Assembly (NCBI RefSeq): GCF_030445035.2
Contig: NW_026688628.1
Coordinates: 2,728,001-2,792,000 of the forward strand
Length of the DNA: 64,000 nucleotides
Reading direction: 5' to 3'
Source of the DNA: Dasypus novemcinctus
Lineage: Eukaryota > Chordata > Mammalia > Cingulata > Dasypodidae
A model generated the notes under the pieces. The model ran no database searches. It saw nothing but the letters and a program-made list of their open reading frames with translations, and had not been told where the DNA came from. Position numbers and translations under genes: made by a program. The stretch's first letter is position 1, and every line of letters begins with the position of its first letter. Below, one piece after another: positions 48,705 through 60,610 of the stretch.

Positions 48705-50421
48705 TAGTCCTGGCATTCTAATCATCTAGATTTCCCCTCAACAAGTCCATGATTCCAAAATATGTACCCTTTCTGCTTGTTCCTGGAGCTTCCTGCAAAT
48801 TACAGAAAAGAAAACAGAAGGCTGAGGCTGTGCAGTGTTTGCACAGCTCTTTTGCTCTCTTGGTCCTTTTTGCAATCAGATGGGAAACAGTGGTTGAGTC
48901 AAAGACTGCAGTAAACAAGCAAAGAGGACAACCCTGGAAAACACAGGAGCTTTTCATGCATGATGTCTCTCCCATATGTTTTGGTTGGCAGTGACAAAAT
49001 CTCTTCTCAGAGGAAGGGAACCTTGGTGCTCAATGAAGACTTGCTGTATAGAGTTCATGATGCCCATTATGAGTACCCTCTTGAACCAGGTACCAGTCAA
49101 GAACAGACCCTCACTTGGCAGTGACCCAGCCAATGAAATCTATATATCCTCCATAGTGTGAACAGTCAGATTTCCACATCTATATATTTTGAAAAGAAAC
49201 CAAGGAAGCAAAATTTTTACCCTGAACAAATAAGATAATCTTTCCATGGCACTAGAAGAGACTGCATCATCCACCATCTTGCTTGGAAGCTTTTCCAGCC
49301 AGCCCACAGCAAGAGCCAGTAGGACACAGAGTAACTATCAGTACTTTGGGGATGTTGCTCATGAATTACTCAGAGATCTTGACTTGACTTGGATTAGGGA
49401 TACAGTGTATAGAGGCAGTATGGACTGACAGGCCATCCTCCTTGGTGGAAGAAGAATGGAAAAGGAGAGGAGCAGGAAAATTTGAGACTGAGACCTTGGC
49501 TTTGTTGCTCAAGACAGCATGAAATGGTCAATCCATAAGTGATACTAAGATAAATGTTGTATCAAGGACAACAGTCCTTCTGCCTGATTTGAAACTCAGC
49601 TGAATTGTCAGAATCTTGACAGCTTCAATCTCTAAAACATGAAAAAACCTTGAAAACATTAAATTGAAGAAACTGAACAAAGAAGCCCAGATATTGTATG
49701 ACTCAATTTAACTGAAATATCCAGCATAGGCAAATTCATAGAGGCAGAAAGTAGACTGATGATTGCTATGGCTTGGTATGGGAGAATTGGGGAGTAACTG
49801 CTAATTGGTATGCGCTTTCTTTTTAGGATGATGAAATAATCTGGAAAAAGATAGTGTTAGTGTTTCTAAACCCTGATGAATATAATAAAAAACACTTAAT
49901 TGTACATTTTGAATGGGTGACTTTGTAGGACATGACTTACAGATGAAAAAACATAATAGCTCAACAAACTCTGGATTTGGGCAGCAGACTTGGCCCAGTG
50001 GTTAGGGCATCCATCTACCACATGGGAGGTCCACAGTTCAAACCCTGGGCCTCCTTGACCCATGTGGAGCTGGCCCATGCACAGTGCTGATGTGCGCAAG
50101 GAGTGCTGATGCACGCAAGGAGTGCTGATGCACTCAAGGAGTGCCGTGCCATGCAGGGGTGTCCCCCATTGTAGGGGAGCCCCACGTGCAAGGAGTGTGC
50201 CCCATAAGGGGAGCCGCCCAGCACAAAAGAAAGTGCAGCCTGCCCAGGAATGGTGCCACACACACGGAGAACTGACACAAGATGACGCAACAAAAAGAAA
50301 CACAGATTCCCATGCCGCTGACAACAGAAGCGGACAAAGAAGACACAGCAAATAGACACAGAGAACAGACAACTGGGGTGGGGGAGGAAGGGGAGAGAAA
50401 TAAATAAATAAATCTTTTTAA
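48705..50421 (+). mobile_element. Retrotransposed transcript ending in a DAS SINE
   Basis: A 1,717-base insert lies in L1 ORF2 between two perfect copies of AAAAGAAAGGAATA (48,691-48,704 and 50,422-50,435). It consists of about 950 bases of unidentified, partly coding-looking sequence, then a stretch like an old L1 3' end (about 49,660-49,945), then a full DAS-type SINE whose A-rich tail forms the 3' end of the insert. The SINE has no target duplication of its own. I infer that a cellular transcript ended at the SINE tail and was copied by L1 enzymes as one unit. Coding-like pieces include 48,749-48,994 and 49,246-49,428; the parent gene was not recognised. Confidence 0.75.
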
Positions 50422-50425
50422 AAAA
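49979..50425 (+). mobile_element. DAS-type SINE with expanded internal repeat
   Basis: The tRNA-Ala-like head has the A box TGGCCCAGTGG (49,991-50,001) and the B box AGTTCAAACCC (50,035-50,045). The body follows, with the tail AAATAAATAAATAAATC at the end. At about 50,085-50,150 the unit CAAGGAGTGCTGATGCAC occurs three times in tandem, where the copies at 26.9 and 31.1 kb have one. Minus-strand frames of 150-158 residues across it are not genes. Confidence 0.92.
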
Positions 50426-52559
50426 GAAAGGAATAGAAGGAAAATTCCTCAACATAATATGGGGCATATATGAAAAAAACTGGAGAGAATTGAAGGCTTT
50501 CCCTCTAAGATTGGGTACAAGACAAGGATTCCCACTATCACCATTGTTACTTCACAGTGGTGAAGAACTAGCTAGAGCAATTAGGCAAGAAAAAGAAATA
50601 AAAGTCATCCAAATTGGAAAACAAAAAGTACAACTCTCACTATTCACATATGATATGATCCTATACTTTGAAACTTCTGATGTATCTACAACAAAGCTAC
50701 CAGAACTAATAAAAGAGTTCAGAAAAGTGTTGGGATATGAGATCAACACTCAAATATCAATAGTGTTTATATAGAGTGGTAATGAGCAGTTCAGGAGGAA
50801 ATCAAAGGAAAAAATTCATTTACCTTAGCAACTAAAAGAAGAAAATACCTATGAATAAGCCTAAGTAAGGATGTATAGGACATGTAGTCAGAAACTATGC
50901 AACATTTCTAAAAGAAATCAAAAAAGACCTAACTAAATTGAAATGCATTCTATGTCTATGGATTGGAAGACTAAATATATTTAAGATAGCAATTCTACCT
51001 AAATTAATTTACAGGTTCAATGCAATCCCAGTAAATATTACCACAGCCTACTTTACAAAAATAGAAAAGTCAATTGCCAAATTTATTTGGGAGAGAGGAC
51101 TCAAAACACATCCTAAAACAGAAGAGCAAAATCAGAGAACACATGCTTCTATACCTTAAAGAATATTACAAATATTCCATGGTCAAAATCGCATGCTATT
51201 GCCATAAAGATAGATATACTACATTGATCAATCAATGGAATAAAATTGAGAGTTCAGGAATACACCTTTACCCCAATGATCAACTTGATCAACTTATTTT
51301 TTACAGGCTTATAATGTTCTCATTACTGGGATAGAATAGTCTATTTGACAATTGGGGAACTGGATTTCTATACCCAAGAGAACAAAAGAGAACCTCTCTC
51401 ACACTACCTATGCAAAAATAAACTCAAAATGGAACAAAAACCTAAACATAAAAGGCAGGACCATAAAAATCCTAGAAGATAATGTAGGAAAGCATCTTTA
51501 AGATTTGGTGGGAGAAAATGCGTTCTTAGACCACACACCCAAAGCACGAGCAACAACAACAAAACAAATAAATAGGACCTCCTCATAAAGATACACATAC
51601 AATAGAATGAAATGAAGTTGTGAAGCATATGGTAACATGGATGAACCCTGAGGACATAATGTTGAGTGAAGCAAGACAGACAAAAAAGGACAGATATTGT
51701 ATGATGTATGATATAATGGACTAAATATATTGTGTAAACCCATGGAGTTAATTAGAATTAGGTCACCAGAAGATAGAATGAGCATAGAGAATGAAAAGCT
51801 GAGGATTAATCTGTGCAGAATTGTTAAAAAGTTTGTACAGTTCAAGAATTTGGCACCTTGTCAGTGAGCCTGACTTGAGTTGGACACATTTAGGGGTTCT
51901 CTACACATGGCTCTTCTGCCCCCTTTAATTTGAACCTATAATTAGCACTATATTTGATAAATATATATCCCAGAGACTTAAATCTTTGATCTGTCCATGT
52001 GCTGGTTGAGTTCTGAATCTCAGCAGAGTTGCTACACCTACTCTCCAATTCATTAGACTCACCTGGGACATATAATAAGATGACAACGGGCAATGCCCAT
52101 CCTAAGGAACAGACAGTGAGTGCAACTGCAAGCAAGATATTTCCATCTATCTGCCCTATAGGATATAAGCTCCTTCTCAATTAGAAGCTGAATGGGCATT
52201 GCCATTCCAAAATCCTTGATTGTGGAATGAATAATAGCCTCAAGTAGACTTATTATTCTACTATAGACATTAATATTCTAGCAATGGAAGAACTCTTATC
52301 ATTGAAATAAAGGCAGTGGCCATCTGTGGTTCTAGGGATGAACAGGGAAGAGTAGGTGTAATATGGGGCAGTCTTGGGACATTGGAGTTGTTCTGCATGA
52401 CATTGCAGTGACAGATACAGGCCATTGTGTATTTTGTCATAACCTGCAAGATTGTATGGGACAGAGTGTAAAGTATAATGTAAGCAGTAATCCATGGTTA
52501 GTAGCAATGTTTCAATATATGTTCATCAAATATAACAAATATAAAAAAATGGATAGAAA

Positions 52560-53720
52560 TGATGAAAGCATATTCTAGTGTTTGTAAATAGCAGTGCTAC
52601 TATATGGGTATGATAGTGCCTGAAAGGGAAATTCTAAGGTCATGTTTATAGCTAGAAGGAAAGATAAAAATGAAACACGGGACTCTTTAGCATAGCAAGC
52701 TTTCTGATGGACAATGAGAAGAGTTCAAAGTGAATACACAAGAATGTTTTTCTCTGAATTAGAACAAATGTGTATTAATGTTACAAAGTGTTAATAATAG
52801 GGTGATATTTGGGTAAAAATACAACCACAACTATGGACTGTAGGAAATAGTAATATATTAATATTCTTCCATCAATGGTAAAAAAAAAAAAAAAGGAAGA
52901 GGTATGCTAAGTGAAAGAAACCAGGGACAAAGTATTACATATTGCTTGACTACATCTACAAAAAAATATAAATACAAATAAATTTATAAAGAGTGAAATA
53001 TATTAGCAGTTATGTTTGGCAAGGGAAGAATAGAGGTTTTGAGAGGTGGCTACAAAGGGATAGTTTTGTTTTTCCTTCTTGAGTAACGAAAATGTATTGG
53101 AGATTTGGACCCAAAGTATCAGGAATGAAAGAAAGAGAAAAGGGAGAAGTAAACAAAGAGAAAGAGTGAGAGAAAAAGAACGAGAGAGCTGGGATCAGGG
53201 GGTCTGTGAGTAATAACTCCTCAGACAACTTTATTGTTTACAAGGGACTCTTTATATACCCCAGTGTTTGTGCCAAGAAGCAGGCATACGTAGCCTATGT
53301 GCCAATAAGCACAAACATACCGTATGTGACATTAAGTTGCAACACGTATTAACTATCAGCATTACCCATAGTCTAAGGAATTTTTTAAAAATCTTATCTC
53401 AAGGTACAAAGCCTAAGTGTTCTATTCACTACAAAAGGTATGAGCTTATCTTTTCTTTTCGCCTTTAACAGCTTCATCCCATTTGCCGGGAACTCTTAAT
53501 TACCGCATTCCTTAGGTTGCAAGCATAGCCATGGAGACAGCACACCTCTCCTTGTGAGGCCACTGTGCCTCAGTTTCCAACAAAAATGGTCTGATATTGA
53601 TTGCAGTGATGTATTCAAAAGTCTATGATTATACCAAATGATATGGATTGTACATTTCATATGGATTTTATAGGTTGTGAATGTTTCAATAAAACTGATT
53701 TATGAAACAGTAAAGACCTG
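52560..53720 (+). mobile_element. Old L1 3' end, interrupted by a solo LTR
   Basis: CTATGGACTGTAGGAAATAGTAATATATTAATATTC (52,833 onward), the ATGCTAAGTGAAAGAAACCAG motif (52,906) and TGTTTCAATAAAACTGATTTATGAAACA (53,685 onward) are typical of old L1 3' regions in the plus orientation. The part after 53,583 continues the part before 53,093. A poly-A run lies at 52,880-52,894. Confidence 0.6.
53093..53582 (-). mobile_element. Solo LTR, reverse orientation, probably gamma-type ERV
   Basis: In the minus direction it starts TGTTGGAAACTGAGGCACAG (53,582) and ends TCTCCAATACA (53,093), giving short inverted ends around TG...CA. A TATATAAAGAG box lies at about 53,251-53,261, and AATAAA at about 53,231-53,236 follows at a typical distance. 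The U5-like end is pyrimidine-rich. Flanks share AAAA, compatible with a 4-base duplication but weak because of low complexity. It interrupts an old L1 3' end. The family was not assigned. Confidence 0.7.
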
Positions 53721-55600
53721 GTGAGATTTTTATTCTTGCATCATTTTATATGTTATTACAATTTACATCTTCATAATATTGAGTCTTCCAGTCTATAAAT
53801 GTGGCTGATCTCTCAATTAATATAATTCTTCTTTATTAACTCTCAATGAAATTTCTAACTTTCTCCACAAGGGCCTGTATAACTCTGGTACATATTTCTT
53901 ATATAAATATTTCATGCTATCATCAATTGTTTCATTTAAAATTTCATTTTTTTTTGTTATGGCTTATAAATTTTGATGTTTCTTTGTTGATTCTAAGCAA
54001 CCATTGCCATTCAAACCTATTCAATTAATATTCTGACAATCTTTGTGCAGATACTTTTTTATCTTTCACCTACACAATTAATCAGCTGCTCATGGAAGTG
54101 ACTTCTTTTCTTTTCCAGTTATTATATATTTATTTTCTTTCTCATTCCTCAATATACTGCCTAATAACAGTGGTGAGAAGGATATGATTTGTCTTATTTC
54201 CTATCAAATGATGCTTCCATCATGACTATTTTAAGTTCTATTATGTTTTACCTAGGAGAGTTTCCCTTTTAATAGTTTTCTCAAAGTAAGGATTTTCCCT
54301 TCAAAAAATTCTTGATTTCATCAAAAACAAGAATCTTATTGAAATAGAAATATTTTCTTCAAACAAATCATACTGGATATTTTACCATTAAGTTCTGTGA
54401 TTGGCATGAATTATAGTATTTCATTTTCTAACTTTAAGTGCTGTACATTTCTGAGATAAACAGCTTGACCATGATGTTTTGTATTTTGTATTCTTCATTA
54501 TGATAATTTTATACAATTTTTACATTAATTTATTTTGGAAAACCTATTGAACATATCTTTTTTAATCAAGCTTCATTTTTTGAAGAATCTTCCACCCACA
54601 GCTTCCTATCTTCCTTTTTAAATTTAGGCTGTAGCATGATATGTCTTCTGTACATCTCCCACATTAATTCCTCCCTTCAGTGTTATGAAATGTAAATCAC
54701 GTAGTGTCTTCATTCTTAGAATATTCTAAGAAAGCGCAAGTGGGCACTAAAGAGCTGGGATTTTGCCATATAAGACCTGACATATTTTTCCTGATTCATA
54801 TCTTTTGTTTAACATCATTTTATCTTTTGTGACTGAACTATTATGATTGAGTGGTTTCTTTTTTAAATATTCATATTTCCTTTCAACCGAAAGAACAGGC
54901 TTTCCTATCAATATAATATTAATATTTATCTGTAATATTCTTCATTCCATTTTTGCTGTTTTCTTATTCTTTACGGATATTAGCATTCTTTTTTTTAAAG
55001 ATTTATTTCTCACCCCTTCTCCCCCCCCCCGCCCCAGTTGTCTGTTCTCTGTGTCTATTTGCTGCATGTTCTTTGTCTGCTTCTGTTGTTGTCAGCAGCA
55101 TGGGAATCTGTGTTTCTTTTTGTTGCCTCATCTTGTTGTGTCAGCTCTCCATGTGTGTGGTGCCATTCCTGGGAAGGCTTTTAATTCAGTTCATTTTGCT
55201 ATGTCTGTTTTCATTTTTTCCAAATAGTCACACTTTATTTATTGTCTTTTCTCTGGTAAATTTTCTGCATAATAATTTCCTCTACTATATTTGATGCATT
55301 TCAACAACCATATTTATAGACAATCATATATATAAAGTGTATTTTATTGCTCATGCTTTTGGTTTAAATTTTAAGAGATCTTTACTTAACACATGTTCCT
55401 GAAATGTTTTCCCATATACTTGCCTAGGAGTTTTATAGCTTTAGTTCTTATAGTTTACTTTTGGCCCACTTTCAGTTAATTTTTGGATATGGTGTGAGAT
55501 AGGAATACACTTGTATTTGCTTGCATGTGGATTCCATTCCAGTTTTCCCAGAATCATTTGTTGAAGAGAATCTGTTCCCACATTGAATGATATTTTCCAG
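53690..55600 (-). mobile_element. Old L1, reverse orientation, heavily decayed
   Basis: ATATTGAGTCTTCCAGTCTATAAATGTGG (53,778), the ORF2-like stretch at 54,160-54,500 and GGTGTGAGATAGGAATACAC (55,490) are the reverse of old L1 ORF2 and adjacent sequence. Order is consistent with one element. A truncated DAS SINE is inserted at 54,991-55,180. No usable frame remains. Confidence 0.6.
54991..55180 (-). mobile_element. DAS-type SINE, 5'-truncated, reverse orientation
   Basis: The tail and about 170 bases of the 3' body match the other DAS copies (TTGTCTGTTCTCTGTGTCTA, GGCATGGGAATCTGTGTTTC-like, CATTCCTGGGAAGGCT). The tRNA-like head is absent. Pieces of spurious open frames (54,847-55,294) run through it. 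Confidence 0.87.
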
Positions 55601-56433
55601 TCGAATACTACTTGATGTTACAAAATTTTTCATGGTTAGAATCCATTCAAATTAATAAATAGATTACTAGATTTAAATCTAATAATATAGGAAATTTTCT
55701 TTAATAAGGTTTCAGATTCCAAATTGGAACTATTGTTTACGAAGTCACCACTCACTGAGTTATGGTATAGAATATTAATGTTAATGAAAGAATGTGAACA
55801 ATTATATAAAGTGATAAACATCCTTTCTTTTTTCTAATCATATATTTGCATTTCATATTTTGTCACACTTTTCAAATAAAAACATATAACAATGGAAGAT
55901 ATCAAGAAGGAGTTATGAGAATTCAGCTATCTTAACCCTTTTGAAGAGATTTTCAAAAACTATTTCAGTCACCTCAATAATTTTGTTTTGGTTTTGTGAA
56001 ATAATGTATATTTTAATGCATTATTGCTGTAAAAATAAAGGATTTATTAGTTTTCATAAATTAAATAATTATTCATAGCTATATCAGTGTTTATTTCTAA
56101 TATAGTGATTTTCAATAAATATAACATTTAGAATTATATTATTTGAGTTTTTCAGTAATTATTTAAAGTGTAAATTGTTCTTGAAACCCAAACCATGTTG
56201 AAAGATGATTTATGTAAATTCAATTAAGATATGTTCTGCAGTATTTAAAGGTATATCAGGTAGTGAACTTTTGTACATATTGAGTGCTACCAATTGAGTG
56301 CTAAATTTCTATAAAAATAATAATACTATGGTACTAGTAGATGCCTGGCCATCATTTTCCATTACACTCAACACATGCAAATTTGCTTAATACCTCTATG
56401 AATTTTGATTAACTCTGAATTACTCTTGCCATA
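55601..56433. other. AT-rich intergenic DNA, no gene seen
   Basis: Very AT-rich, without recognisable frame or repeat. Confidence 0.5.
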
Positions 56434-57780
56434 GCAGGAGATTTTTTTTTCTCTGATATGAATTAATTTTTTAAATCTATTTATTTATTTATTTAATAGT
56501 ACATTAAAAATATGAGGTCCCCATATACCCTCCACCCTCCTCACCCCACTCCTCCCCCCATAACAATCTCCTCCATCATCATGAGACATTCATTGTATTT
56601 GGTAAATATGTCTCTGAGCACTGCTGCACTTCATGGTCAATGGTCCACATCATAGCCCACACTCTCCCACAGTCCACCCAGTGGGCCATGGGAGGACATT
56701 CAATGTCTGGTAACTGTCCCTGCAGTACCACCCAGGACAACTCCAAGTCCTGAAAATACCCCCACATCTCATCTCTTCCTCCCACTTCCTATCCCCAGCA
56801 GCCACCATGCCATTTTCTCCACACCAATACCACATTTTCTTTGATTACTAATCACAATAGTTCATGAATAGAATATCAGTAAGTCCACTCTAATATATAC
56901 TCTATTCCTCCATCCTGTGGGCCTTAGAATGGTTGTGTCCACTCCACATCTATATCAAAATGGGGCTTAGATTCCAGATGGATGCTGGATGCTATTCTCC
57001 TGCTTTCAGTTGCAGGCAGTCTTGGCTCCCTGGTGTGGTGGTTGACCTTCTTCACCTCCATGTTAGCTGAGTGGGGTAAGTCCAATAAACCAGAGTGTAG
57101 GAGTTGCAAGTCTGTTGAGGCTCAAGGCCTGGCTATCACACGGTCAGTCCAGAGATTCAGGTCCCCTGGGTATACATTAAACCCCAGTACCAACTACAGT
57201 TCCAGTAAAAGTAAAAAGAGAGACTTGTGGACAAAGATCACATCTAAGTCCAGCTCCATCACACAGAAACACAAACTCCACAGTAGGGCCGACTGAGATG
57301 GCACTGAACTCCATCTGCCATGACCATAGAACCCATGGGTCTCTGTAGCACCCAGGAGAACCAATACCTGGGGTTGTATATACTTTATCTGTCTCTGGGA
57401 CTCTGCTGAGGTGTGCATAAGGGCAACCCCTCTAAAAACCTCCTGGCTCTTTTTGGAGACTCATAGCCATATAAACTCATTTGTCCTTTCCATTTCCCCC
57501 TTTTTTTCTGGTCAAAAAGCATTTTTAAATCCTGATATTATATGTAGAGTGAGATATTCTGCTGGTCCGAGTTGACCCTTTTATTCAAGGTCATTTTCTA
57601 GTTACATCATCAGCTGATACTTGGTAGTAATCCCTCAGTGCCAGGGAGGCTCTTCCCCAGGAGTCATGTCCCATGCTGGGGGGAAGGCAACACATTTACA
57701 TGCTGAGTGTGGCTTCAAGACTGGCCCCATTTGAGCAACATGGAGGCTCTCAGGAGGTAACTCTTAGGCAGGAGATTTTT
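56434..57780 (-). mobile_element. L1 3' UTR with 13-base target duplication, reverse
   Basis: A 1.3-kb 3' UTR fragment begins with T-rich tail sequence and the C-rich block at 56,520-56,560. It is flanked by GCAGGAGATTTTT at 56,434-56,446 and 57,768-57,780. This is the cleanest proof in the window that the recurring C/T-rich repeat moves as the 3' end of an L1. It is 5'-truncated and non-coding. Confidence 0.9.
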
Positions 57781-59245
57781 CAGCTTCTATGAAACTGAGA
57801 AAATCTTCACAGTTTAGCCTCCCTCCCCCAAAATAAGCATACAGAGTACAAGAACTTGGAAGTAAAGTTCTTCTGTATGTTCCCAACTGAGGTGAAGCCA
57901 AAATGTCCTATATTAAGTTAAAGGGGATTATACTTTCATAGATTTGATTTTTCTCTACTCACCAAATGACTTATGTAACTATATTAATTATCTGTGCAAA
58001 CATATGCTGGCTTACATTTTTGAGATTCATTTCCAAGATTATACTGGGAGCCTCTTAATTTCTCCCATATTCCAATACTCTTAGGATTGGCACCTATTAA
58101 TAGGAAATTTCAGAAAATTACACACGGGTTATTTTCCCCAGAGTGCTCTTTGTGTATACTAACTTAAAATAAGAGGGGTACCTTTAACTACTGTCATATA
58201 CTATGCAAAATATCTCTCCTATACAATTTGATGAGTCCCAGTCTGTGCACAAACAACTGAACTTGCTCCCTTTCTAAAATAAATTTGATATGCATCCTAC
58301 TTTAATTTAGTGACTGCTGTGCATGACTTGTCTGTATTTTTGGTCCATAATTTTAAAAACTATATGATTTTCTTCTTGCCACTATACTAGTCTAAACACT
58401 TAAAACAATATTTACTGGAGCATGCACAATATTATGGATATATTATAACACTTATTAAATATTTTTATAATATAAGGTAAAATTCAAAATATATTGAATT
58501 ACAAGTGATCAATGAAAATTTTAGAATATTTCTATTTTGTAAATTTAAACAAAAATCTATTGTAATTTTATTGATATTAAACATTATTTTAAAATTAACT
58601 AATCTCAAAAATATAGCCAAAGAATACTTACCAATCAGGAGATGAGGGAAAACTGACTTCTCCAGAGGACTTAGCCACCATTCCTCTATTTGTTCTGAGA
58701 GAGAATGCCATAAGTGTACTTCATAGAGAATAATCATTGTACAAAGAATTATACGCAGAATTGTTCATATGGGTAAGGTTAAATGTATTACATCTCTCTT
58801 ATAAATTTCCCACATATACAAATTAAGTAATTCTGAAATGAAGCCCCTCAAGATAATTAGATTTAGATTTGAAAATATAATTGAGACTGAAACCAGATTT
58901 ATTTATAGTTGTATAAGTTTCAAGGCATTCTCCCTGAGAAGTGACTCCATAAATTTTATTCAGTGAAAAAAAAGTCAAGATCATGAATTTTGAACTCTCT
59001 GTAATTGTGCAAAAGACATATTCATGTTATAGAAAATAAAAATGACTCATCACTTTTCAGGTATATTTGTATGCATAAATTTGTATTTTCTTTAAAACAA
59101 CCAAAAAAATTTTACTGACCTAGTTTCAGTATGTCTCTAGATGTTCAGCATATTTTATTTCTGCTCCGTATAATAAACTGGTACCAATAGAGCCTGAATG
59201 TTACTGATTCTAGTTTCATGATTGATGATTGGTTTTTAAAATTGT
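57781..59245. other. Intergenic DNA with one weak exon candidate
   Basis: Mostly AT-rich, unrecognised sequence. On the minus strand an open stretch (about 58,740-58,640) encodes a peptide containing LSEQIEEWWLSPLEKS and is followed by a good splice donor (GGTAAGTATT, about 58,625-58,634). No convincing acceptor, promoter or partner exon was found, so I do not call a gene. Confidence 0.4.
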
Positions 59246-59874
59246 ACTAGATAAGAGACTTCCAGGAAGATGGCATCAAAGTTGGTAGGCAGTGGTCACC
59301 TCCCTCAAAAACAACAGAAAAAGGGCAAAAAGCTACCCAAGAGAGCTGCTTTGGGGATCTATAGACCAGGAGAGTGCTGCACATCATCCAGGTAGGAGAG
59401 GGTCTGAGAGGAAAAAAGGCTAAAAGAAACTGTGCATTACTTGCCCCTGTGGCTGAGAATAGCACATATACCCCACCCTTAAGGCAAAATAGCCTTGGTA
59501 AAATCCCTGAGTCACTGCAGCCAACTAAATGGAAAAGAATGTTCCCTGGGAGGAAGAGGGGTCTATTGGAGGGTGGAGAGCGGATTCTCTTCAGTGAGTT
59601 TGTCCAGCTGAGCCATCTTTTAATATCAAAAATGACTCCACCCAGCACTGAAGTGGCCACAGGGAGAGTGGAGGGGGTATCTGATAAGGCAGCCCTCCAC
59701 ACCCAGCTGCCCTCCGAGGGAGAACTAGGTCAAGGAAGAGGTAGGTGGAGAAAGGCACATAACTAGCCTGGGAGAGAAGGAAGCCAGGAGAGATAGCTTG
59801 CAAACAGTTAAACCTTCCCAACTGGGAAAGGGGGCAGGGAGAGACAGATAAGCTTTCGGAAGGCTTCTAAAACC

Positions 59875-59962
59875 TGTGGTAGGGGTGTACCAAAGGATAA
59901 GAATGTTTGCCTCACATATACTAGGTCCCTGCTTTGATTCCTGGTACCTCCTAAGAGAAGGG
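59875..59962 (+). repeat. tRNA-like block inside the L1 5' region
   Basis: GTGTACCAAAGGATAAGAATGTTTGCCTCACATATACTAGGTCCCTG followed by CTTTGATTCCTGGTACCTCC reads like a tRNA-derived SINE head. An A-box-like start and a B-box-like TTTGATTCC are set about 45-50 bases apart. It is not a DAS head. No tail was identified. It could be a degraded SINE or chance similarity. Confidence 0.4.
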
Positions 59963-60044
59963 ATCCAGAGAGTGATCCACTGGGCTGTCAGGCACCCAGC
60001 CATTACCTTATGACAGGGAGCACACTCACTGCGATTTTCTTGTT

Positions 60045-60610
60045 TTAGGTTTTTTTATCCATTTTTTTTTTTAGCCTTTGTATTCTTTATTTTATTCACT
60101 AAAATTGGGCACCTCACTTGTGGCAGACAGCTTCAGGATGATTGATGAGCACCAGGGGCATGAGATGATTCCTAGGCACCTTAGAGGGAAACCTGTGTTT
60201 CCTGGGTTGTTTTGTTTCATTTTGTTTTTGGGCTTTTTCTTTGTTTTGTTTTTTTCCTTATTTTTTCTACTTAGTTCTTTATTTTCTTTCTTTAATTTAT
60301 TTCTTTTCTTTGCTTTCTTTTCATCCAACTTTTCCTGTTTGGTCTTCATTTTTCTTTTTTCTTTACTTTTTTCCTCTTGTCGTCTCATCTTTTTGGCCAT
60401 TTTTAATTTTTTTTTCCTATTTTTCCTGTTTCATCTTTGAAATTCTACCTTTTCAATTCTTATTCCTTTGGTTTGCTTTAATGATTTTTTACTCTTATTA
60501 CTTTTCTTTTCTAGGCTTTTGTATATTTCTTTTTATTGTTATTATTTTTAAATTATTACTCTGTTATTCTTTTCCTCCTCTTCTCTTTTTCCTTTTATTT
60601 TGTCTTAATA
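60045..60610. repeat. Long T-rich, pyrimidine-rich low-complexity tract
   Basis: About 560 bases dominated by TTTTC, TTTG and TTCTTT units. It yields Phe/Leu-rich reading frames on the plus strand (60,078-60,440 and 60,241-60,705) and Lys-rich frames on the minus strand. Confidence 0.9.

Larger units (their letters stand above)
42872..52555 (+). mobile_element. Plus-strand L1 from 5' UTR to 3' UTR, split by nested insertions
   Basis: Order along the plus strand: 5' UTR from AGAAACTTCTGGGAAAG (42,872); an ORF1-like region (about 43,870-44,990); ORF2 start (about 45,300-45,765); insertion 45,790-47,595; ORF2 RT region (47,600-48,704, including NSFYGANTTLMPKPDKD); insertion 48,705-50,421; rest of RT (50,436-51,160, including MILYFE); the C-terminal part (to about 51,600); and 3' UTR (51,880-52,555). 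The L1 sequence resumes in register after each insertion. The FADD box reads FTYD, so RT is inactive. Frames are broken throughout. Confidence 0.82.

Noticed and set aside
49979-50050. A tRNA gene
   Set aside because: The A and B boxes are those of a SINE head. It continues into the SINE body and tail and does not fold as a full tRNA by eye.
49896-50467. Minus-strand frames of 150-158 residues
   Set aside because: They read through a DAS SINE, and similar frames occur in the other DAS copies.
59247-59766. Overlapping frames of 130-151 residues on both strands
   Set aside because: They lie in an L1 5' UTR of high GC, where stops are rare. There is no coding signature.
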